Below, one piece after another: positions 1 to 10,045 of a DNA stretch of 27,949 nucleotides (within the stretch, counting starts at the first letter, position 1; each line of letters starts with the position of its first letter). The notes beneath the pieces are model-generated. The model was not told where the DNA came from and made no database searches. It saw nothing but the letters and a program-made list of their open reading frames with translations. Source of the DNA: Geosiphon pyriformis (Eukaryota > Glomeromycota > Glomeromycetes > Archaeosporales > Geosiphonaceae); contig JAAOMT010000502.1 in NCBI GenBank assembly GCA_016748015.1, forward strand, positions 878,912 through 906,860, given 5' to 3'. The translations under genes were made by a program, and so were the position numbers.

Positions 1-350
1 CTTATTTCTTTATTTTTTTTTTTTTTTTTTTCTTGATTTTATTGTTGTATATTAACTAATTAAGAATTAAAGCACTGAGTAATTGACATCATAGATAGCC
101 TGGTAAAAGATCCAAAAATAAGAGTAAAATTATATATATATTAACAGATAGCTTACCAAAAAGACACAAATGCCAGAATAAACTGGCCACCAAGCTAAAG
201 ACAGAAATTGGGAACACAACTCACCAACCAACTACATTGTCATTAAATCTCTGTCCATTATACAAAGAACTCAATACTAAAACCTTCAGATACAAGTAAT
301 ATACTGATAACACCAGCATTATCAAGATATTGAGCACCAAGTTATGGATT
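1..350. other. unassigned A+T-rich segment starting with a T run
   Basis: No reading frame of note is present. A run of 19 T at 13-31 could be the poly(A) tail of a minus-strand retroelement whose body lies to the right. The sequence from about 60 to 350 is less A+T-biased than most non-coding DNA here but does not match the LINE tails elsewhere in the window. Its identity is unknown. Confidence 0.4.
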
Positions 351-354
351 TGTT

Positions 355-671
355 ATTTGATTTGAGACCCCAAATAATCATCTGTAATATCGGTGACATG
401 TGAATGCTTTTGGCCAAAGTGGTTAGGTTGTTTGGTATTGAAGATACATTTGGTGTTAGTTTGGGCTGTACAGTTTCTGTCAGTTTTTCTCAAGTATAGG
501 TAGTCTGGCTTCTGTGTATGTAGATGTTTAGTGTTGTCCTAGTTAGCTTGAATAATTAGTCATGTGTAGAAAAAACATGATTTACACTTAGTATAGATTA
601 TTATTTTGATGTATTGTCACTAGGCAGTATTTGGATTTTGTTTGTTATAAGAATTAAAAAAAAAAAAAAAA
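355..671 (+). mobile_element. 5'-truncated LINE fragment: ORF2 C-terminus, 3' UTR and poly(A)
   Basis: The segment aligns with the last 250 bases of LINE A. With one frameshift near 490 it encodes the ORF2 tail: VRLFGIEDTFGVSLG, then FSSIGSLASVYVDV and a TAG at 529-531, matching VVRLLGIAEAFGVGFG and LSIDDVVSIHIGA in LINE A. The following 3' UTR shares blocks such as ttagcttgaat and tttggatttt with LINE A, and ends in 16 A at 656-671. It is a dead 5'-truncated insertion. The left boundary near 355 is approximate. Confidence 0.8.
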
Positions 672-1745
672 TACAATTTTAATATTTTTTATATTTTTTA
701 AAAATATATAATAAATTAGTTATTTTTTGTTTTCTTAATTTTATGATTACAACCAGAACAAAGAATAAAAAAGTTACAACTGGTATTTTTTCTTTGGTAT
801 TTTACAAAGTTTTAATTAAAAAAGTTTTTTTTGTTATAAAAGCAATTAAACAGAATGTTTTAATAGTTTTTTTCTTAATTAGTAATAATAAAAAACTGTT
901 TTTAGTAGTCACTAAAACATTTTTTTCATTTTTGACTGGTTTTTTATTAGTCAAAATTTCTTTCAAAAAATATATTTGGGTTAATCTTAATATTGTTTCC
1001 ATTCTTATTAAGAGTCTAAAAGTTTTTAATAATAAATTAATTAATAAACTAGTCTTTTTAACTATTGCTGCTATATTTGGTACCATTAATATTATTTTTT
1101 GAGAATATTTAGAAAGGCCAAGAATTTTAAAAAATAAAAACAGTTACTTACTTTTATTATTATTATACTAAATATTTTTGTGATTTTAGATAAAATCTTG
1201 AATAAAATTTCTATTATATTATCTGACATATTGTTTAAAATGAACCAAAATCAACTATTGATTATGTTGTCAAATGTGATTTTTTCTAACAAATTATTGC
1301 CAATTTTAAAAGCAAAACAATAGTCTTTTATTAGATTACCTATTCTTAAAAACTGGGCTAATTAAATAAAAACTAATTTATTTTTTTTGCTAGTTTTTAG
1401 TATTGTTATTAGTAATATTTAGAAAACTATTTTTAGTTATCAATAGTTTGCTGAGTGAATGATTTTTATTTTGGTGTTTGGTACTATTTTTAAGATTAAA
1501 TTGGTTTATATTAAGGCTGTTTTTTAATCTGTATATGGTTTTTTGAATACTAAATTAGTATTAAAAGACAATATAAAGCTTTTCTGTATAGAGTTTGCTT
1601 CTTAAAAATCTTTGAAAACTACATTTCTGGTCAAGTTTACAAGCTTTGTTTATTTGGTAACTCTTAAAATTGCCAAATTTTTTGTGGTTTCTAAGCTCAA
1701 TTCTCTTTTTGCTATTATTATATTGTGTAATATATCTTTAAGTAT

Positions 1746-2493
1746 TATTATAGATTGGAATAACAAGCTAACAAATAACAAAAAAGAACAAAATTGTAGG
1801 ATAATAGAATTAATCAAAGAAGATTTAACTTTAAGGAATAAATTAAATAAGTATGGATTTAATATATAAGATTAATTTTATAAAATATCTTAGTTATTAT
1901 TTTTTTAAAGAATAACTGGAAAATTTGAAGGTAGAGAGATAGTTCATACTATTAATAAATAATAATACACTGGTATAATTTTATGTCTTATATCAGTGTT
2001 CTTAAACTTTAATATTAAGTATTAAATATACTCTTTAATCATATTTAATTAATAATTTTTAAATGCTATAATTATATAAGTTAAGAAAAGGATAGGTAAA
2101 TGCCAACAAATAATTTTTTATTCCAAAATGTTTAGATATTTAAAAATAAGAAAAAGAATTAAGATAATAGTTGTTATTTTATTTATTCTTAATTAATTGC
2201 TATATACTTGCTATATTTGAGAAACTCATTACTTATATAGTTATTAAAAGTGGTCAATAATTAGATCAACAATTAGATTAATGATTAAGTTAACAACTAA
2301 GTCAATAATCAGATCAATAATTAGGTCAATGATTAGATTATTGATCAAGTTAATAATTAAGTCAATAATTAAGTTAATAATCAAATTATTGATTAGATTA
2401 ATAATTACTATCTAAAAATAAGATGGCTAATTATATAATATCAATAACTAATATATATAATAACTAATAAAACTATAAATTTTAATTATAATA
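1746..2493 (+). repeat. interspersed repeat, copy 1 (unnamed, MITE-like)
   Basis: This segment is closely similar to 14442-15075. Shared blocks include ggaataacaagctaa, gaaaatttgaaggtag, aaatgccaacaaataat, acttatatagttattaaa and ctatctaaaaata. It sits inside the ORF1 relic, whose reading resumes on the far side, so it is an insertion. Ends read TATTATA and, reversed, TATTATA, with GTAT on both sides (1742-1745 and 2494-2497) as a possible short target duplication. In A+T-rich DNA these short terminal matches are weak. No transposase is encoded, so a non-autonomous DNA transposon is a guess; a solo LTR is the alternative. Strand is arbitrary. Confidence 0.7.
2253..2408 (+). repeat. 12-bp tandem array, 13 units
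   Basis: Thirteen consecutive 12-bp units of the type gtcaataattag / atcaataattag / gttaataattaa fill this interval exactly, with scattered substitutions. The second copy of the host repeat carries only two units at the same place (14984-15007), so the array expanded in this copy or contracted in the other. Confidence 0.9.
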
Positions 2494-3750
2494 GTATATC
2501 TGTTGCTAATATTAAAACAGCATTTGGTGTTTTTAATAAAATTATTCATGTTGTATTAAAACTTATTAATATTTAACAATATATTATTGTTTATTTTAAA
2601 GAATTGAATGCTGTTGTTGTATCTATTTTGGATTATTGGTTAATATTAATAAGCAAAAATAATATTAAAATTCTCTATTTAGTTAATTAAAATAAGATTA
2701 TTTTGTCTTATAATAAGTTTAAAACCAAGTTGGTTATTTCTTTTTTGGCTATACTGTCTTTAATATTAGTGATATAATCTTTCGGATTAATAGTTAAACA
2801 TGTTTTATTTTCTGTTCTCTTAATTCTGATTATTGTTTTAGTTATATTTGGATTTTAGAATAATTTAAATACTGCAGTAGTCAAGACTAATACACTAAGA
2901 AAGTATTATATTTAGTAGAAAACTTCTGGTTATCAATATTGTTTTAGGTGTTAAGAAGTGAACTATCTAATTGTAGACTATAAGATGTTTTTACCTTTTT
3001 ATTTCAAGAGTTTCAAGATTTTTAAAGTATTCATACCATGTTTTATGGATGCTAAGTCTTATATTAAAGCTTCTGCTTTTTAAGCTTTTCTGAGTTTTTG
3101 CCTTTAATGATTTTTGCTCTTTTTTTATAATTATTAGTAATTTTATAATGTTTTCTTAATTGATTTTTCTAGAATCTGATTTGGCCAAACTTTTTGTTTT
3201 GATTAAGTCAATTATTAAGTCTATTGGCTTTTTAATTGCTGTATTTAAATAATTTATTAATAGTAATTTGGTTTTAAGCAGTGTTTTTAATCTTAAAGTT
3301 AATAAGCTTATAATTTATCTGGGCTTTTTTAATAAGATTGTTAATAAGTTAAAAAGAAAAATAATTTTATTAAAAAAAAATACTACATAAATAATATTAA
3401 TATGTTTGGTAATTTAAAACTACTAATTGATATTGATAATAATATATTTTCTAACTTAATGTCTCTTTGAGTACATAAGTCTAATAATATTAAAACTAAT
3501 TACTTAAAAACAGCCAAATAATTGATTAGATTGATTCTTTGTAGTATTAAATTGTTTAAAGTAGTTTAAAAAATATTAGCTTTGAATAAGTTTTTTTTGT
3601 TATATTAATATAGTATAACTTAAACTGGCTTAAGTAACTGATTATATATAAAAAACATATAAACTATATTTAGTATTAGAATACTTAGTTTGTTTTTAAT
3701 TTCTAAATAATAGTTGGGCCATATTTATTAAATATTTAATAAATAAAAAA

Positions 3751-5281
3751 TTAAATAAAAATTAAATTTTTTTTGGTTTTTTAAAATACTGTTTATTTTA
3801 ATAATATTTAAAAATTTTTTACTAATTATTAAAAAATTTTTAAGAAAATTTTTTTTATTAAAATATTTAATGTATATATAAACAAATTAAGTATTTATAA
3901 TTAAATATAATTTATATACTTATTATATATAACTAGTTATTTAAATTAATTAAAACTATACTATATATTAATACTATTATTTAAATTTAAGAAGAATAAA
4001 TACTTATTATATGATTTAAAATTAATTATAAAAATTTTATTAATACATAATATATAAATTATTTTATTTATTGTTATGATTAAAAATCATAGTTTTTATA
4101 ATTATTATATGTATTAATATTATATAATTTATTAATTTAATTATTAATTACTTTAAATAATTATATAATAATAAATTTTTTAACTATAAAAAAGCATGTA
4201 AAAAATCAAAAAAATCAAAATTACTTTTAAATATTTAATTTATTTTTTTCTAATTTTTTTAAATATTTAAATATTGTTAAAGATAATTATTTGGGTATTA
4301 AAATAAATAACAAACTTGTAACTTGGTGTTTAATGACTAATTTTAATATTAATTTTTAAAGATTTTAGGACCTGAAAATTTTGATTGAGTTTTTTGTATA
4401 ATAAACAAAGATTTAATTTGTGGTTTTTTTTTTTAGTATAAAGATTAATTTAATCTGGCAGTTGTATTCTTTTGATAAGCTATTCTTTTTTTTAAGTTTG
4501 TTATTTTTGTTTTATAAGTTTTTTATCAGACTATTCTTAATATTAATATTTCAATACTTAATTTTTTAATCAATTAGTAAACAACAAAAAAAATAAAATA
4601 AAATAAAATAAAAAAAAATAAGAAAAAAAAATAAGAAATTAGTATCTTATTAATAGTTGTAATTAAGAGCTATTGTTCCAGAGTAATTAAGTATTAAATA
4701 TTATTAATATAAATTATAAATAATATAAAAGTAATAAATATTTTTAATTAATAGATAATAATAGAAATTAGATATTCAATAGATATTTTATTAATATAAA
4801 TATAATTTTACTTTAAATAATAAAAAACTAAATTTTAAAAAAAAGTATAATTCTAATTATTTGTTTCCCAATTACTTGTTTTTTCTTATTTTTGACACTA
4901 TTATTATATATATATAATTTTTAATATATGAAATTCTATATATTTCTACTTTTTTTCTATATTACTTTTTAAAAATATGATTATTTCTAAAAATATGCTG
5001 TAATTTCTTAGAAATGTGTTCATTTTTGAAAATGTGTTCATTTTTAAAAATATATTATAATCTTTTAATTATTATTTTCTTCTTAGTCTATTTTTATAAT
5101 TTGTCTTTTCTTATTTATTTTCTTTTGTACTTTTTTTTTATAAGTAATAATATCTATAAATAAAAAATTACTTTTTAGTATTTATATATCTTAACTTTTT
5201 CTAATTTGTATAATTGTTAATTTTAAAGATTATTGAATAAATATTATTAAAAAATACAATTAATATTTGATATTAAATTCT
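3751..5281. other. A+T-rich intergenic DNA without recognisable genes
   Basis: All frames are closed and I see no similarity to LINE A, B, C or D. The content is homopolymer runs, short A+T palindromes, and a short direct repeat of an aaatgtgttcattttt unit at about 5011-5050. It may be older retroelement DNA decayed past recognition. Confidence 0.6.
4584..4637 (+). repeat. A-rich simple repeat, AAAAT-type
   Basis: A run of A interrupted by single T or G, including several aaaat units and aaaaataag steps. It could be the expanded poly(A) tail of an old plus-strand insertion to its left, but no LINE tail is recognisable upstream. Confidence 0.6.
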
Positions 5282-5293
5282 AAAATGTTAATA
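5282..5293 (+). repeat. target-site duplication of LINE A, left copy
   Basis: AAAATGTTAATA at 5282-5293 is repeated exactly at 12139-12150, directly after the poly(A) tail of LINE A. This is the expected footprint of target-primed reverse transcription and fixes the left end of the element. Confidence 0.85.
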
Positions 5294-5434
5294 AAAAAAA
5301 AAGGAAAATTTTTTCTCTCGTCAATCCCCTGACCACAATGAGAGCAAAAAATAATTTTGAAGAAATTGCTTTCCTTTTTCTTTTCCCCTCAATTCCTGTT
5401 AACTATTTCTTCTAACTTATCTTTATTTGTTGCG
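5294..5434 (+). promoter_or_regulatory. 5' UTR / presumed internal promoter region of LINE A
   Basis: The interval lies between the target-site duplication and the first plausible ATG. It holds a pyrimidine-rich stretch (about 5370-5425). The decayed LINE B carries a recognisable counterpart just before its ORF1 (gtcacaataaaagcataaag at 13259 versus gaccacaatgagagcaaaaa at 5331), so this leader belongs to the element. Promoter function is inferred only from the general need of LINEs for one. Confidence 0.5.
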
Positions 5435-7339
5435 ATGGAACTGGTCGACTTGTCTGTTGGTGGCTCTGGTTTGGGTTTGGCTGGTTTGGGGACCTGCCAG
5501 GGTGCTAAAAACAAGCGTGTCAATACGGTCTACTTCTGTGGTGCATCCTATAAGAAGCCTAAAAAGCCTGCAGCTGGTGACTTAGTTGAGTCATCCACTG
5601 GTTCTCTACATTTGGGGGATTTGGATGGTGATGATAGTAAGCCGGCAGCATCTTGGAGAAGCAAAGTGGGTAGTGTTTCTGGCAGTGTAAGTGGTCTTTT
5701 GGATGTCGAGAACTTAGGGAACTTGGTTGCTGAGGAGACAAGCTATGTTGATTTAGGTGAGGATGACAAAATGGATGAGAATATGCCATGAAGAACTCAC
5801 ACTCGGATGTATGTGTTGGAACAATCTCTTAAGGCACCTCTATTTACTACTATGAATGATAATAATGATGATTCTGTGTTGCCACTTTCTGAAATCAGTG
5901 GGTCCAATCAGCTGCTCTCTTCTAAATCACATGTTCTCGAGAGTTGTAGTTTCAAACCAGTAAAATTGTTTACTTTGGATGTGAATTTGTCAGCTGTTCC
6001 TGGCAGAACTAATAGTGATAAGCTCATTTCAATCAAAAATTTTTTTACAAAATTAATGGTTTTGGGGGAGCTTTAACTCCCTCAAAATTTCCTGGTGTTA
6101 TTTGTTCAACTTTCACAAGTGAGTCTAGTTTGATTAAGGCCAGAAAAATGGCTGTTTATGAGAAAATTGTTGTCAATGATAATCTCAGAAAAGCAAACAT
6201 TTGTTTGAATCAGGAAGTGATTGTTAAAAAAATTCCAGTTGATCTTCCAAAGTTGGCTGTGGAATTAGTGTTTTTTAAATTTGGCAAGATCATTTCCATC
6301 AGGATGCAATTGATTGGTCTTTGGCAAAAGGCCCTAATTGAATTTGAGTCATCAGAGGTTGCCGGTTTGGTCACTTCTAAGTAGTCTGTTCTTGTGGAAA
6401 AGAATTTGGTTTGTGTAGTGCTGGCCATCAATAATAAACAAATGTGGGTGTCAAGAGATCATCATCGGACTTTGCTCTATACTCTTCTAGTTGGTACTTC
6501 AGCCCATGATCTGTCAGATTTGTTGATATCATATGGTAAGAAAACTTGTTTCATTGGCCACAATCCTGGTTGAGAATGAGGATGCCAGATTGGCTGCTGT
6601 TAGTACCATTCCGATTTTCAAAGATGTTAGTTTGTGTTGGGCTAGTCTTGTTTTGGCTAGCTGTACCAAGTGTGAACAGTTTGGTCATACTGCTACCAAC
6701 TGTCTTATGGGTGGAAGTTCTGGTGTTTGTGAAAAGAGGGTGGTTTCTGATTAGGATTAGGTTTGTCTGATTGGTATATATAAGAAGAAGTCGGCTCCTA
6801 TTGCTCGTCCAGTTTTGTTTGGTGGCAAAACATGGGCCCAAGTTGCTAGTGGTACCTCTTCCCATGTGTTTCTTTCTGGTTCTACTGGTTCTGGTTTGTG
6901 TTCTGGTTTGGTTTCTCCTTCAGTGGTCTCTGATCATTTTGTTGTTTCCCGTTTGAGTGATCATTTGGCAGTTTTGAAATGCTCTTTAGAGCTTTTGGCT
7001 GACTGTGTTTCTGGCATCCTGATTAGGTTGGATTTTTTTGGTGTGGTTCCTTTGGTTTTTTCTTCTCTGGCCCCTCCTTCTGTTGTTTCTGCAGCTTTGA
7101 GTTCTGAAGTGGATTCAGATATGATTGTAAACAATGCTTTGAGTTCCTCTGATATTACTCCTCCCGTCACTATTGATGCTGTTGTCGACCTCAGCACTAG
7201 TAGTTCCAAAGTTCTTACTGCCAAGGTGGGCAGTTTGAAGATGAAATTGGTCGCTTTGGAGGCTTCTGTTGGTTCAGTTTTGGATAAGTTGAATCTTCTG
7301 TGCTCTGGTTTGGGTCTGTTAGCTTCCACATCATTTTAA
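5435..7339 (+). pseudogene. LINE A ORF1 (RNA-binding protein, RRM-like plus zinc knuckle)
   Basis: Translation most likely began at ATG 5435 (MELVDLSVGG). The frame runs to a TGA at 5789 in the context MPxRTHTR, probably a former Trp, and continues in frame to about 6050, where a T/A homopolymer holds a frameshift. The next frame gives an RRM-like unit (EVIVKKIPVDL ... ALIEFESSEVAG, about 6205-6360), a TAG at 6382 (former Trp), and a conserved HRTLLYTLLVGTSAHDL block. A second shift lies near 6570. An intact CCHC knuckle CTKCEQFGHTATNC spans 6662-6703, then stops near 6752-6760, a GGKTWAQVASG block, and a Ser/Leu-rich, probably helical end. ORF1 proteins of this type package the element RNA. 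Non-functional as written. Confidence 0.85.
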
Positions 7340-7341
7340 TG
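7337..7341 (+). promoter_or_regulatory. TAATG stop/start overlap coupling ORF1 and ORF2
   Basis: The ORF1 stop TAA (7337-7339) overlaps the ORF2 start ATG (7339-7341). In LINE D the same junction reads TAAATG, with stop and start adjacent (24070-24075, minus strand). Such arrangements are known to support termination-reinitiation in some LINEs; here this is inferred from the layout. Confidence 0.7.
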
Positions 7342-8070
7342 ACTCACTTAATTTGGAAGATTGCCACGTGTAATATTAGAGATATGAACAATTATGCAAA
7401 ACAGGCAGACATTGTTCATTGGCATAAAGATATGAACAATATGGTTTCTATTGTTACTAAAACAAAGTTAAAAGGAAAAATTTGCCCTTGGATTACTGAT
7501 AAGTTTGATGGTGTTTGTGTTTTTACTTCTGGACTGGATTCTGGTCATATGGGTTCTGATGTTGCAATCATTTTGGACTCTTCTTTGGTGGGACATGTGT
7601 GTAAAGTTTCAGAGGTGCCTGGTCGGCTTCTGTTGGTTAGATTGCTTTTTAAGAACAAATTCTCTGTGTCTATTCTGGGGCTGTATGCTGATGCATCTTC
7701 GGCAGTTCATTTTTCTCAGGCTGGCAAGGTTAACTCTCTCATTTCTAAGGTGGTGAATAAGTCCTTCTTTGTTATTCTTGGTGGTGATTTTAATAAGGAT
7801 GGTTTTCACAAGTATGCAAGTTTCAAAAAATGTTTTGATTTGGGTTTGATTAACTCTCTGAGGGGAAGCTCCTTTATGAAGTCACCCACTTGGTGCAATT
7901 CTTATGGCATCACTAAAACAATTGACTATGTGTTCATTTCTTCTAATTTGGTTGGTGTGGTAGTAGATTATGGTGTGAATGATGTTGAAGACTATTTTGA
8001 TACTGATCACAAGGCTGTGTCTGTTTCTGTGGGACTGGGAGGTCTGCTCAATGTCAAGTTGAACTCACTG
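7339..8070 (+). other. apurinic-type endonuclease domain of LINE A ORF2
   Basis: Family motifs in order: IATCNIRDMNN (N-terminal Asn), TKTKLKG (position of the catalytic Glu, here Lys at 7459-7461), GLYADASS, GGDFNKDG (Asp and Asn), SPTWCNS, IDYVFIS and DTDHKAV (final Asp-His). The second LINE copy on the minus strand has IETKLK at the same place, so Lys is a mutation from Glu. This residue helps bind the metal ion, so this copy is expected to be a poor or inactive nickase. Confidence 0.85.
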
Positions 8071-9079
8071 TGCAAACAAGCAAATAAAGATCATTGGAAG
8101 TATGATATCAAAAATGCCAATAAGGTTGAGTGGTCTGAGTTCAGAGATGCTATGGCTGCTAATGCTGTTATGTTTTCGGATGAGTTTGTTGCAGTTAAGC
8201 GGTTTTCTGATCTGGATGCGATGTGAAACATTGTTCATAAGATTATGGTTCTTTTGGCTGGTGGAACGTTCAAGAAAAAATGATTTAAGAGTTTTGATTA
8301 TGTTTTTAATAAGGTGTCTTTCTGGTTTCATAAACTGAAGCTACTAGTGTCTAAACTGGTGAAGGCTTCCCGGTTGGTTTCTGGTGGAGATTTTGCTTCG
8401 TTGTTGGATACTTGGAACAGATTCTGTGGGCACTTTGCCAGTGAGATCTCTGTTTCTTTCTGGCTTCAGTTTTAATGTAATCCGTTTTGGGCTGGCTAAG
8501 GCAAGGAAATATTATCACTCTTTTAAGTTGCTGGAATCTAAGCATGCTGAAGAATTTCATATGAGGCAGGCTATTGAAAGGAGGATGGAGAGTTTTGAGG
8601 TGGATAAGAGTTATACCATTAGGAGTGTTTTAGAGTGTCCTTTTCATAAAGTGGTGTTGGATTATTTGGTGGATGATAGGGAGTTGGTCTTGAAGCCTGA
8701 GTTGGTTAAATTTAAGGTGGATAGAATCATGGAGGGTTGGACCAGGAAGTGTGTAGTGACTTTTGATATCTCTGATGATTGGGTGAGGCAATTTCAGCCT
8801 TTGGATTACATTTTCGATGGTGTCTTCTCTAATGTAATGTATTCAATTGGTTTTGATGAGATGTTTGGTGTCATTTCTAATTTGCCTGATGGGAAAGCAG
8901 CTGGTCTTTCTGGTGTCACTAATAAACTTTGGAAACGCTGTGACAAGTCAGTCTTGGATATGCTTTTAGTGCTCTTGAATTTTTGTTTGGATTGTGAGTT
9001 GGTGCCTAGACCTTAGAGAGAAGCATGAGTCTCAATAATTCTTAAACCTTACAAGTAGGAGGGGATTCTTACAAATACT

Positions 9080-10045
9080 CACCTTATTGCTTTGATTAAG
9101 ACAGCTTGCAAGATTTTTTCCAAGATCTTTTCAGACCGGATTTCTTTGGCTTGTAACACTTTTGATGTCCTCCATGGGCACAATTTCTCTGTCCTAAAAG
9201 GTACACAATCACCTATCTTCACTATTGGTTTGATGATCGAAGATGTTTTGGAAAAGAACTAAAAGTTGTGGCTGGTTTTACAGGATATGCGCAAAGCATA
9301 TGATTCTGTGAGTTGGGAACATCTCAAGAGGAGCTTGATTAGGATCAAAATGTGTGTCAAATTTATCAGATTTTTTGGTTCTATTTATAATGGTCGCACA
9401 AACAGAGTGATAACAAATTTTGGGTTAACTGATGGATATCATGTTCACAATGGATTGGATCAGGGAGAGGTTTTTTTATCACTTCTTTGGCACATATTTT
9501 ATGACCTGCTCTTGTGTGAGGTTAAAAGACAGAAGAACATTTGTGGCTACAGGTTGATTTCTCATTTCGTTTCTAAGACTGGCTGGGTGGAATCTCAGGC
9601 TGGGCTGACGTCATTTCTGGCCACTGGTGCTTTTGTTGATGATACTATTTGGGTCGGTAGCAGCCAGGCTGCTATACAACACATTCTCAATGTTGCTAGT
9701 AATTTTTTTCATTTAAATGACATTTTGATAAATAATAACAAGACTGTGGTCATTCTCATCAACTGTCAGGTCATTGCTCCTTATCTGACCATTAGTAATC
9801 TGCCAATTTCCATCACCAGAAGGGGTGAACCTCATCATTATCTAGAGATTTTTTTATCTTCTGAAGGTCTTTTGAAGCCCAACTTGGTTAAGGCACATTC
9901 GGATATTCAGTTTTTCATCAATCTCATTCTAAGAAAAGTTGTTTCAGATAAACAGTTTGCTTATTTAGTGTCTTTAATTCTCTTTCTTATCATCAGCTAC
10001 AGGACTCAGTTCAGTTTTATTTCTCTCAGTGTGTGTAATAAATGA
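9080..10045 (+). other. reverse transcriptase domain of LINE A ORF2
   Basis: The early RT motifs lie at 9080-9260 (LIALIKTACKIFSKIFSDRI, then the VLHGHNFSVLKGTQSP region). Motif A is LVLQDMRKAYDSV (from 9272), motif B is GLDQGEVFLSLLW (from 9451; the usual SPLL is SLLW), and motif C is AFVDDTIWV (from about 9630). All three catalytic Asp are present. The thumb part FFHLNDILINNNKTVVILIN is closely matched in LINE B. A TAA at 9260 interrupts the domain just before motif A; the D copy has a sense codon there. Confidence 0.88.

Larger units (their letters stand above)
743..3570 (+). pseudogene. LINE ORF1 relic (RRM-like region plus CCHC knuckle)
   Basis: The relic starts at an ATG at 743, opens for 119 codons, then breaks repeatedly. 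Around the inserted repeat, the flanks FAIIILCNISLSI (1700-1745) and SVANIKTAFGVFNKIIHVV (from 2498) read as the first half of an RRM-like fold, followed by YIIVYFKELNAVVVSILDYW. A zinc knuckle CX2CX4HX4C lies at 2940-2981: both N-terminal Cys are kept (2940, 2949), His is now Tyr (2964-2966), the last Cys is now Tyr (2979-2981), and a TAA at 2952 probably replaced CAA. Downstream, a helical charged segment (about 3180-3380) resembles the end of LINE A ORF1. Such proteins bind the element RNA. It cannot be translated as it stands. Confidence 0.6.
743..3750 (+). mobile_element. strongly decayed LINE: ORF1 followed directly by a LINE-type 3' tail
   Basis: The block holds an ORF1 relic (about 743-3570) and then, from about 3620, a tail resembling the LINE 3' UTR: an aactggcttaagtaactg block comparable to ggttagcctgaatggctg in LINE A, and a ttgggcc..attaaat end shared with LINE C. 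No endonuclease, reverse transcriptase or RNase H trace lies between. It is either an internal deletion or an ORF2-less, non-autonomous form. A 748-bp repeat (1746-2493) interrupts ORF1. The zinc knuckle is recognisable; the remaining assignment rests on similarity of layout to LINE A. Confidence 0.6.

Noticed and set aside
802-1086. Minus-strand open frame of 94 codons opposite the ORF1 relic
   Set aside because: It is a mirror of A+T-rich coding sequence on the plus strand, with no motif or homologue in the other LINE copies.
2253-2408. CRISPR-like array
   Set aside because: The 12-bp units are contiguous with no spacers, so it is a minisatellite.
5357-5434. Upstream extension of LINE A ORF1 with a hydrophobic N-terminus
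   Set aside because: The extension begins with TTG, not ATG, and lies in the leader that LINE B shares as non-coding sequence. The ATG at 5435 is the better start.
6551-6865. Minus-strand open frame of 104 codons across the zinc-knuckle region
   Set aside because: It lies opposite the CCHC knuckle and GGKTWAQVASG block of ORF1, which are clearly coding on the plus strand.
9630-9660. FVDD motif as a sign of an LTR element or retrovirus-like reverse transcriptase
   Set aside because: There is no protease, integrase or LTR. The endonuclease upstream, poly(A) tail and target duplication show a non-LTR element.
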